Of a DNA stretch of 11,593 bases, positions 1 to 6,821 are shown piece by piece (position 1 is the first letter of the stretch; every line of letters begins with the position of its first letter). This stretch comes from Bryobacterales bacterium (GTDB lineage Bacteria > Acidobacteriota > Terriglobia > Bryobacterales > Bryobacteraceae). Both the position numbers and the translations under genes were made by a program. The notes under the pieces were generated by a model, which was given only the letters and a program-made list of their open reading frames with translations, searched no databases and had not been told where the DNA came from. The stretch is from assembly GCA_003517725.1 (NCBI GenBank), contig DOZZ01000325.1, positions 11,657 to 23,249 on the forward strand, read 5' to 3'.

Positions 1-1932
1 CTTCCGTTCCGGGATGCCGGGCGCATCGTTTCGCTCGGGACTCGGTTCACGAAGGAGGCGCGCACCATCCCGAGGTTAACCGGCGGAGACCTGACCGACA
101 TCATCGCCGGTAACCGCGTGTTTGAAGCCATCAGTGTTTATTGGGGTGGCGAGATCGGCGTGCAGCTTCGGGATCGCGCGGCATTCACCGGAGCGTGGTT
201 CGTGCGGCCGGACTTCTTTCGCGTCTTCGGCGTTCACACCGTCGCCGGAAGGCTCTTCGGGGCTGGGGATCAGGCTCTTCTGGCGGTGGTGAGCGCCGGC
301 TTTGCGGAACACAATTTCGGAAGCACGGCCGCGGCTGTCAATCAAAGCGTCACCATCGAAAATCGGCACTACCAGATATCGGGAGTTCTTCCAGCCGGCT
401 TCGCCTTCCCGCGCAACGCTGAGGTCTGGGTTAGTTCGCCCTCCCAACTCGAAAACCTGAATCGCTCCGCGTACAACTACAGGGCGGTCGCCAAACTGAA
501 AGCAGGAGTTTCGAAGGAAGCCGCGCAGGCCGAGATGGAGAACGTTGGCGCGCGCCTGGCATCGGCTTTCCCGGCCGACAACAAGGACAAGACTTTCCGC
601 ATCACAGGGCTTCGGGAACAATTGACGGGCTCCATCCGGCTGACGCTTTTCCTGCTGCTGGGGGCCGTGACGTTGGTTCTTTTGATTGCCTGCGCCAACG
701 TGGCGAACCTGATGCTGGCGCGCGCCGCGCCGAGGGCACGGGAGTTCGCCGTGCGTGCCGCCCTGGGCGCCGGACGTTCACGGCTCGTCCGGCAACTCGC
801 GATTGAGGGGCTCGCGATAGGCGTGCTCGGCGGCCTTCTGGGCGTCTTCCTGGCTCAGGTTGGAATCGATCTGCTGATACGCCTCGCGCCAGACAACCTG
901 CCGCGCGCCGAAGAGATTCATCTAAGCCTGCCGGTGTTGCTATTCGCCAGTCTGCTGGCGCTGTTTTCGAGCTTGCTGTTCGGCATGACACCGGCCTGGC
1001 AGGCCGCCCGTGCCGACGTCAGTGAGGCTCTCAAGCAAGGCGGGACCCGTGGCGTGGTTGGCAGAAGCTCGAACTGGTTGCGTAGCTCCGTGGTGATCGC
1101 GGAGATCTCGCTCTCCATCGTGCTGGCAATCGGCGCGGGCCTGCTGTTCCGCAGCTTCTGGGCGTTGACGCAAGCGCCGCTCGGTTACCGAACCGACCAT
1201 CTGCTGGTGATGTACGCGCATGAACCCGCGGACGGGCTGGCCCAGTCGCTGCAGGCCGTCAACAAGTTCAAAAATCTGTATCCGAAGCTGGCCGCCATCC
1301 CCGGAGTGGTTGCCGTCGGCGCGGCCATGGGGTTGCCGACGGGCCGCTATGGTTCGGACGGGTTCTACGCAGTCCGCGGCAAGCACATCTTCGGGCCCGG
1401 CCAGACTCTGCCGCATGCGGGCTTTCGGCTGGCCAGCCCAGGCTATTTCGGCGTGATGAAAATTCCGGTGGTGCATGGCCGTGATTTCGCCGGCGCCGAT
1501 TCCTACGAGAATCCGTTCGTGGCCATCGTCAGCGAGTCGCTGGCGCGCGATAGCTTTCCGAATCAGGACCCCATCGGCAAGCAAGTGCCGTGCGGATTTG
1601 ACTCCATGAACTACATGACCATCGTCGGGGTGGTGGGCGATGTCCGTCAGGATTCGCCGGCATCTTCACCGGCCCCCGAGTTATACATGCCGCTCGCGCA
1701 GCATACGTGGTCGGTTGTTGTTAGAACTCTTGAGTTGCTGGTGGAAGACGATGGGCCAGGTATGGCCAATCTAAGCAATGTTTTCGTCCCATTTTTCACT
1801 ACGAAGCCGCAAGGTTCCGGTATCGGGCTGCTGCTGAGCCGCCAGATAGCCGAAGCGCACGGAGGCGACCTGATGCTGAACAATCGCAAGGACGGGAGCG
1901 ATTGCGTGGCCAGGCTGTTGCTGCCGATATAG
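1..1932 (+). CDS. ADOP/MacB-type permease, 5'-partial, fused in frame to a histidine kinase tail
   Basis: The frame is open from base 1, so the start lies upstream; by comparison with the second ADOP gene here, about 120 N-terminal residues are outside the window. The family consists of inner-membrane FtsX/MacB-like permeases with two copies of a periplasmic MacB_PCD domain plus an FtsX domain, usually about 800 residues; the transported substrate is generally unknown. Visible in order: first periplasmic domain (about nt 1-620), first FtsX core with LLGAVTLVLLIACANVANL (about 655-715) and further hydrophobic segments near 805-870 and 930-985, a transmembrane segment near 1090-1150, and the second periplasmic domain (about 1190-1700, with GYFGVMKIPVVHGRDF and IVGVVGDVRQD). 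The second FtsX domain is absent. After VVVRT (1714-1728) the protein becomes kinase-like. No frameshift is seen before that. A permease lacking its last membrane domain is probably non-functional, so this is best treated as a pseudogene-like chimera. Confidence 0.85.
   Translation, partial: LPFRDAGRIVSLGTRFTKEARTIPRLTGGDLTDIIAGNRVFEAISVYWGGEIGVQLRDRAAFTGAWFVRPDFFRVFGVHTVAGRLFGAGDQALLAVVSAGFAEHNFGSTAAAVNQSVTIENRHYQISGVLPAGFAFPRNAEVWVSSPSQLENLNRSAYNYRAVAKLKAGVSKEAAQAEMENVGARLASAFPADNKDKTFRITGLREQLTGSIRLTLFLLLGAVTLVLLIACANVANLMLARAAPRAREFAVRAALGAGRSRLVRQLAIEGLAIGVLGGLLGVFLAQVGIDLLIRLAPDNLPRAEEIHLSLPVLLFASLLALFSSLLFGMTPAWQAARADVSEALKQGGTRGVVGRSSNWLRSSVVIAEISLSIVLAIGAGLLFRSFWALTQAPLGYRTDHLLVMYAHEPADGLAQSLQAVNKFKNLYPKLAAIPGVVAVGAAMGLPTGRYGSDGFYAVRGKHIFGPGQTLPHAGFRLASPGYFGVMKIPVVHGRDFAGADSYENPFVAIVSESLARDSFPNQDPIGKQVPCGFDSMNYMTIVGVVGDVRQDSPASSPAPELYMPLAQHTWSVVVRTLELLVEDDGPGMANLSNVFVPFFTTKPQGSGIGLLLSRQIAEAHGGDLMLNNRKDGSDCVARLLLPI
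1729..1932 (+). pseudogene. C-terminal HATPase fragment of a sensor histidine kinase, joined to the permease
   Basis: These 67 codons carry the hallmarks of a histidine kinase ATP-binding domain: a G1 box VEDDGPG (1741-1761), an F box FVPFFTTK (1783-1806) and a G2 box GSGIGL (1813-1830), followed by LSRQIAEAHGGDL and a typical C-terminal end. The spacing and the LSRQIAEAHGG motif resemble NtrY-like kinases. The phosphoacceptor histidine, the dimerisation helices and the N box are missing, so it cannot act as a kinase alone. The codons around the join (gtt gtt gtt aga act ctt) are more AT-rich than the permease codons before them, which fits a different origin. An internal ATG at 1762 would start after the G1 box, so a separate gene is unlikely. 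Probably the 3' remnant of a kinase gene left by a deletion or other rearrangement. Confidence 0.82.
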
Positions 1933-1979
1933 AAGTTCACGCAAGGCTCATCAAAACCCTACAAATTCTCCGTTTAACT

Positions 1980-2179
1980 CGTGTGGCGCAGGTCATCGCG
2001 TAGCGTGGCCTGCGTGGTGAGGCCAACCAAAGTCACCCCCGTGCGCCAGCCCCGCCATCGGTCCGGGCGGCAACCACCTGGCGAGCCTTCAGCCGCGCCT
2101 TGGTTCTGCAGAGAGTTGTATTGGAGCTGCAGTTCGGTTGGCCTCACCACGCAGGCCACGCAATGACCGGCGCCCCACG
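1980..2179. repeat. ~200-bp element with long inverted ends (MITE- or REPIN-like)
   Basis: A perfect 26-base inverted repeat lies at 2003-2028 and 2136-2161, separated by 107 bases. The pairing continues outward: ggtcat at 1991-1996 matches atgacc at 2163-2168, and the outermost 17 bases on each side (1980-1996 and 2163-2179) match at 15 positions. The left arm has about five extra bases between the blocks, giving arms of 49 and 44 bases. The central part contains two CTGCAG sites (2107-2112 and 2127-2132) and no convincing gene. No clear target-site duplication was found. The form suits a non-autonomous palindromic element or paired REP sequences; a transcript would form a very stable long hairpin, so a role in termination or mRNA processing is also possible. 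Confidence 0.75.
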
Positions 2180-2225
2180 CAAACCTTATGTGGTGATGCA
2201 ACAGGAATTCTGGTAGGCTTCTGTG

Positions 2226-2233
2226 GTGGCCAC
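2226..2233. promoter_or_regulatory. small palindrome directly before the PadR start, possible operator
   Basis: GTGGCCAC is a perfect palindrome ending two bases before the PadR ATG, inside a looser TGTGG-TGG-CCACA arrangement (2222-2234). ATGTG at 2188-2192 and CACAT at 2233-2237 form a second, widely spaced inverted pair. PadR repressors often autoregulate through dyads with ATGT/ACAT ends, so an autoregulatory site is conceivable. The position is the main argument; the match to known sites is weak. Confidence 0.2.
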
Positions 2234-2235
2234 AC

Positions 2236-2589
2236 ATGAAGGAATCTAAGCTTGATTTGTTGCAGGGGACGTTGGACGTAATGGTGCTGCAAACGCTCTC
2301 GGCGCTGGGCTCCTTGCACGGGTACGGCATCGCGCGGCGGATAGAACAAGTAAGTGGCGACGAGATTCTCTTGAATCAGGGCACCATTTACGCCTCTCTG
2401 GTGCGGCTGCAAGACCGGGGCTGGATTTCGGCCGCTTGGGGCACGTCGGATAACAATCGCAAGGCCAAATATTATTCGATTACGCGGCAAGGGCGTAAGC
2501 AGCTGGCGGCCGGCATGGCTTACTGGCGGAGACTGGCGAACGTAATGAGCCGGGTGCTGGCAGTGCCGGCGGCGGGAGACGAGGCATGA
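2236..2589 (+). CDS. PadR-family transcriptional regulator
   Basis: This 117-residue protein is a compact winged-helix PadR repressor of the type paired with ADOP permeases in acidobacteria. The N-terminal part LLQGTLDVMVLQTLSALG (residues 8-25) and HGYGIARRIEQ (28-38) are typical of the family, followed by the recognition region LNQGTIYASLVRLQDRGWI (46-64) and the wing with KYYSITRQGRKQL (78-90). Family members usually dimerise through a C-terminal helix, here about residues 88-107. The gene appears full length. The ATG at 2236 has no obvious Shine-Dalgarno sequence; the bases before it contain the palindrome GTGGCCAC (2226-2233). The stop overlaps the next start (ATGA at 2586-2589), so regulator and permease were translated together. 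The permease partner is now broken, so the regulator's remaining target is unclear. Confidence 0.93.
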   Translation: MKESKLDLLQGTLDVMVLQTLSALGSLHGYGIARRIEQVSGDEILLNQGTIYASLVRLQDRGWISAAWGTSDNNRKAKYYSITRQGRKQLAAGMAYWRRLANVMSRVLAVPAAGDEA

Positions 2590-4809
2590 CCGCCCCTCTG
2601 CGCAAACTGGGCTCACTGCTCCATAAGCAACAGCTGGATCGTGATTTGGATGCCGAGCTGGCGACCCATCTTGAACTGGCCATCGAAGAAAACATGCAAG
2701 CGGGTATGTCGCCCGATGAAGCGCGGCGTCGAGCGCTGGTGAGGCTGGGCGGATTGGAGCAGTCAAAGGAAGAACATCGCGATGCACGCGGGTGGCCGGC
2801 CTTGGAGAGCATTCTGCAGGACTTGCGGTACGCGGCTCGAACCCTGCATCGCGAACGAGGGTTCGCGATTTTCGCCATCCTGATCATCGGGTTGGGCGTA
2901 GGCGCGAGCGCCACAGTGTTCAGCGTTCTGAATAGCCTGCTGGTCAGGCCATTACCGTTCAAAGGACCCCAACAGCCTGGTCTGGATAGCCAACAGGACG
3001 CCCACCGACGGTGACATGTCGGGGCAGACAGTGCAAGTCAAGCGGCTCCTGGATCTTCGCGAGCGGAACAAATCGTTCTCCGACATTGCGGGATATTTTG
3101 CTTTCTACGGAGTTGGCGATGTCAAGCTTACGGGACGCGGGGAGCCGGAGCGCCTTAGTGCCGTCCCGGTCTCGCAGACATTCTTTCCCTTGCTGGGCGT
3201 GCAGCCGCAGATTGGCCGGCAGTTTACACCTGAGGAGTGCAAATGGAACGGGCCGCGCGTGGCGCTTCTGAGCCATGGACTTTGGGAGCGTCGATTTGGC
3301 GCCGACCCTCAGATTGTGGGCACGGCGGTCAGACTTGACGATGCGCCCGTGACCATCGTGGGAGTCTTGCCGGCTTCGTTCGACTTCGGCGCGATCTTTG
3401 CTCCTGGCGCGCGCATCGACCTGTTCTATCCTTTCGCCCTGAGCGGGGAAACCGATCGATGGGGCAACACGCTGGCGCTGGTGGGAAGAATCAAGCCCGG
3501 CGTGGGACTGCCGCGCGCACAGGCCGAGGCTGACATGCCCGGCGATCAGATTACCAGCGAAAACCCACGCCAGAACTCTTTACATCCAAAACTTACTTTC
3601 CTGCGGGAGCATGCTGGGTTTAGTGCTGACGTTTGCGGCGACGCGCGGGATTGCGCACCTGACTGCATTCAACCTTCCGTTGTTGAACAGCGTCACGATA
3701 GACGGCGGCGTGCTTACGTTTACGCTGTTGATCGCGGTAGCGACCGGCCTGATGCTGGGCATCGCGCCGGCGTTTCAGGTTTCGTCTTTGCGGCTGAACG
3801 CCTCTCTGGGCCAGCGCGGCGCGAGCGCGGGCCATGAACATGCCTGGCTGCGAAGCACGCTGGTGGTTTCGGAAATCGCGTTTGCGTGCGTTCTGCTGGT
3901 GGGCGCGGGGCTGCTGATCCGCAGTTTCGTGCGGGTGCTGGACGTGCAACTGGGATTTAGGCCGCACAGTGCCGCGGCCCTGCGCATCGACCCGAGCTCG
4001 CGCTATTCGACAGATGCGCTGAAGACTGCCTATATGAACGAGGCGCTGCATCGCGTAAGAGATACGGCCGGCGTAAAGGCAGCGGGCCTATCGGACGCCT
4101 TGCCGCTCGGAAAGAACCGGGCCTGGGGCGCCGGCCCTCAAGCAAGGCCGCGATCTGACCGAGCGCGATACAGCGGACAGCGCGCCGCTGATTTTGGTCA
4201 ACGAGACGATGGCGCGCAGCCTCTGGCCAGCGGGAGGATCCACTACGCCAGGTCTTAGCGGAGTGCGGCAAGGATCGGCAGGTCGTCGGGGTAGTCGGCG
4301 ACGTGCGGCACATGGCGCTCGAGAAGAGTTCCGGGTCGGAGATGTATCTGCCGATGAGGCAGTGTCCGAGCTATGGATCCTGGGATTTGGTGGTGCGATC
4401 GGCGCTTCCTTTTGCGGCGCTCGCTGCGAACGTGGACGCGAGCCTTCGGCCCATTGCGCCGGACCTGCCGAAAGGAGGGACGATTTACGGGCTGATCTCG
4501 TATTCGGTAAATCGAAGAACGCAGGAGATTGGGATCCGCATGGCACTGGGGGCCACGACCTACGACGTGCAGAGCCGCATTGTGTGGCCCACAATTGGGC
4601 TCACGACGGTGGGCATGGTCTTAGGCGTGATCGCGTCGTGGGGGCTGGCACGTTCCGTGAGGAGCCTGCTGTTCGGCGTCACGTATGGCGATCCCCTGAC
4701 GTTTGTGGCGGCGGCGCTGGTGCTGATGACGATTGCCATTCTGGCAGGCTATCTGCCGGCGCGAAGGGCGTCTAGAATCGATCCGATGATATGCCTGCGC
4801 GCGGATTAG
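2586..4809 (+). pseudogene. ADOP/MacB-type permease, degenerate (frame changes and internal deletions)
   Basis: The start is clear: ATG overlaps the PadR stop, and residues 1-90 form the usual ADOP prefix (ELATHLELAIEEN, MSPDEARRRALVRLGG, LQDLRYAARTL) before the first membrane segment (about 93-120). After RPLPFK (about 2963) the frame shifts by one base; DPNSLVWIANRTPTDGDM continues in another frame. At about 3609 LREH is followed directly by MLGLVLTF in a third frame; comparison with the first permease shows about 70 residues of the first FtsX domain are missing. Near 4130 about 32 residues before ALKQGRDLTERD are lost, again with a frame change. At about 4233 a further one-base shift separates SLWP from EDPLRQVLAECGKDRQVVGVVGDV. 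Near 4485 KGGTI joins YGLISYSVNRRTQEIGIRMALG, where the family normally has about 35-40 more residues. The tail to RRASRIDPM is normal. No intact product is possible. Confidence 0.9.
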
Positions 4810-4816
4810 GCCGGCT

Positions 4817-5677
4817 TCAAATGAGCGGGACGGCGGCGCCGATGACCGCGGCGCGCCAACCTAGCGCGGCCTTTACGATGGATACCTGTGCTCGCGCTTC
4901 GCTGTTGACCGCTTCCTGAAAGCTGCGCTCCGCCTGGGGCATCACCAGCTCTTCGGCTTCCGCCAGTCCGCCGGCGAGTGCGATGCGGTCGGGTGCGAAG
5001 ATCTGCGCCAGCGAGGCCATCGCGATGCCGAGTGCGCGTCCTGCCTGGGATAGTGCCGCGGCCGCTTGCGTGTGGCCCTGGCGCGCGTTATGGATGACGT
5101 CGCGCAGCGTTTCTCCCGCGCCGGCGGCTTCGACGATGGTGCGCTCTGAGACCAGAGCCTCGGCGCAACCGCGTCCGCCGCACGGGCACGGAGGACCGCT
5201 GGCATCAACTACGACATGGCCGACATCGCCGATACATTCGCCGGTGAACCGGAGCAGCGCGCCGTCAACCACCATGGCGCCCCCCAGGCCGGTGCCGGCC
5301 GCGAGGCACAGGAAGCGCTTGGAGCCGCGGCCCGCGCCAAACCGATATTCGCCCAGGCACGCCGCGTTGGAATCCACTTCGAGCAGGATGCGGCTGCCCA
5401 GCGCATCGGCCAGCGCGTCTCGCAGAGGGAAGCCGACCAGCCATTCCAGGTTGGGGTTGTAGCTGAGCCGGTCGCGCGCGGCATTCAGAAATCCCGCCAC
5501 GGCGACTCCGGCGCCGCGAACTGGTTCTGCATGTCGGCGCGCCGCATCCTTTATGCGCGCGACCAATTGCACGCGGTCGGCGCCGGTCGGGAATGTCTCG
5601 AGGTTGGCGGCGCCGGTGGCCTCGACCAGCGCTACTTTCGTGTGCGTGCCGCCTATATCCACACCGAGCGCATTCAC
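4817..5677 (-). CDS. ROK-family sugar kinase (glucokinase-like)
   Basis: This 286-residue cytoplasmic protein belongs to the ROK family, which transfers phosphate from ATP to glucose, N-acetylglucosamine, N-acetylmannosamine or related sugars. Visible features: phosphate-1 motif DIGGTHTK (residues 7-14), the catalytic aspartate region EVDSNAACLGE with Asp102 (family form ENDANAA), a glycine-rich GTGLGG (128-133), and the zinc-binding signature with His154 and Cys164, Cys166 and Cys171 in GPPCPCGGRGCAE. No N-terminal DNA-binding domain is present, so it is a kinase and not a ROK repressor. The start is GTG at 5677; an in-frame TAA lies just upstream and no better start exists, and the ribosome binding site is weak. 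It is the third gene of the minus-strand operon, 58 bases after the oxidoreductase. Its 3' end is only 7 bases from the end of the broken permease on the other strand. The exact sugar cannot be read from the sequence. Confidence 0.93.
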   Translation of the reverse strand: MNALGVDIGGTHTKVALVEATGAANLETFPTGADRVQLVARIKDAARRHAEPVRGAGVAVAGFLNAARDRLSYNPNLEWLVGFPLRDALADALGSRILLEVDSNAACLGEYRFGAGRGSKRFLCLAAGTGLGGAMVVDGALLRFTGECIGDVGHVVVDASGPPCPCGGRGCAEALVSERTIVEAAGAGETLRDVIHNARQGHTQAAAALSQAGRALGIAMASLAQIFAPDRIALAGGLAEAEELVMPQAERSFQEAVNSEARAQVSIVKAALGWRAAVIGAAVPLI

Positions 5678-5735
5678 GGTTTATGAAAGCCGGCTTCCGC
5701 CAGCGTCAGCTGGCCCCGTATGTTATCGAGCATTG

Positions 5736-6821
5736 TCATGCGCGGCGCCAGCCGTCGATCGGCTTTTGCCAGCCGGGGCATGCGAAGGGCAGCGCCACTT
5801 TCGATGCGCGGCCGGCCGAGGCATAGCCGGCGCAGAGGGCTTCGAGCACCACGCGCCCATCCTGGCCCGTGGCCTGGGGCGAGTCTTTGCCGCGCACGCA
5901 GCGCGCGAAGTGACGCATCTCCTGCGGGAAGCCGTAGTTCCAGAGCTCCTCGAATACCGGATAGCTCCAGCCGCTGGTTGACGGAGCCTTCTCGACGGCA
6001 TAGCCATAGCCGCGCTCGCTGTAAGTCGGCAGCGCGTTGCCCATGTGCAGATTGCCGTAGGTCACGCCCGCGTCGCCGTAGACTTCGATGCGGTCGTCCA
6101 TGCCGCCGCGCCGCGCCCAGCTGTTCTCGACCACACCCAGCGCCCCGCCGGCGAACTCCAGGATGCCGATGACTTCGTCCTCTCCGGCGGTCTTGTCGCG
6201 GTGAACGTAAGTGCCCATTTGGCAGTAGACCGACTCAATTTTGGGCCGCCCCAGAAACCAGTAGCAGAACGCGATGCCATGGCAGCCCATGTCCATCCAC
6301 ACGCCGCCGCCGGAGCGCTCCACGTCCCAAAACCAGGCGCTGTGCGGGCCGAAATGCTTCTCGCTCTGCTTCACCAGATGCACCTTGCCGAAGGCGCCCT
6401 GGTCCGCCATTTCCTTGGCCTTCACGTATTTCGGCGTGAAGAACAACTCTTCGGCGTAGAGCAGCAGGACGCCTGCCCGCTGGCACGCGTCGATCATCTC
6501 GTCGGCCTCCGCCAACGTCATGGCCATGGGCTTTTCGCACACCACGTGCTTGCCGGCCCGCGCGGCGTCGCACGTCATCTGCCGGTGCAGAGCGTTGGGC
6601 GCCGTTATGGTCACGAGTTCGATATCCGGCTCGGCCAGCATGTCGCGATAGTCGCGGAACACGCGCGGGATGCCGTAGCGGCGAGCCAGATCTTCAGCAT
6701 GGCCGGCGGTGGGGGAAGCCACGGCCACCACTTCGGCTTCCTCTGGCATGATCTGAAACGAGGCCGCGTGGATGTCGGCTTCGAACTGCGAGCCGATGAT
6801 GCCGACTTTCACTTTGCTCAT
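5736..6821 (-). CDS. Gfo/Idh/MocA-family oxidoreductase, cytoplasmic
   Basis: This 361-residue protein is a NAD(P)-dependent sugar or cyclitol dehydrogenase-like enzyme. The N-terminal Rossmann fold begins at residues 4-20 (KVGIIGSQFEADIHAAS); the family signature CEKPMAMTLAEADEMI follows at 95-110 with the conserved Lys97; the C-terminal catalytic domain contains GGGVWMDMGCHGIAFCYWFLG (171-191), where Asp177 and His181 match the usual DxGxH pattern. No signal peptide or membrane segment is seen. The length is normal for the family. Its ATG shares one base with the stop of the upstream oxidoreductase (TGATG, 6819-6823), which suggests translational coupling. Substrates in this family include inositols, glucose, 1,5-anhydrofructose, UDP-sugars and glycosides; which applies here cannot be decided. 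Context with a ROK kinase and a GH51 enzyme favours a carbohydrate substrate. Confidence 0.93.
   Translation of the reverse strand: MSKVKVGIIGSQFEADIHAASFQIMPEEAEVVAVASPTAGHAEDLARRYGIPRVFRDYRDMLAEPDIELVTITAPNALHRQMTCDAARAGKHVVCEKPMAMTLAEADEMIDACQRAGVLLLYAEELFFTPKYVKAKEMADQGAFGKVHLVKQSEKHFGPHSAWFWDVERSGGGVWMDMGCHGIAFCYWFLGRPKIESVYCQMGTYVHRDKTAGEDEVIGILEFAGGALGVVENSWARRGGMDDRIEVYGDAGVTYGNLHMGNALPTYSERGYGYAVEKAPSTSGWSYPVFEELWNYGFPQEMRHFARCVRGKDSPQATGQDGRVVLEALCAGYASAGRASKVALPFACPGWQKPIDGWRRA

Noticed and set aside
940..1584. 214-codon minus-strand frame within the first permease
   Set aside because: The plus strand encodes recognisable MacB/FtsX sequence throughout; this frame looks like its shadow.
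1762..1932. Independent small kinase-like gene starting at ATG 1762
   Set aside because: It would begin after the G1 box, without histidine or N box, and no ribosome binding site was seen; it is a remnant.
1..1932. Functional permease-kinase sensor as a new signalling system
   Set aside because: The kinase part lacks the phosphoacceptor histidine and N box and the permease lacks its second FtsX domain, so a working sensor is unlikely.
1981..2166. Short plus-strand ORF across the inverted-repeat element
   Set aside because: It is built from the two repeat arms and has no motif or ribosome binding site; the repeat explains it.
3611..4258. Apparent separate 215-residue gene starting with MLGLVLTF
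   Set aside because: Its content is the middle of an ADOP permease starting inside an FtsX domain; it is a piece of the broken gene, not an independent gene.
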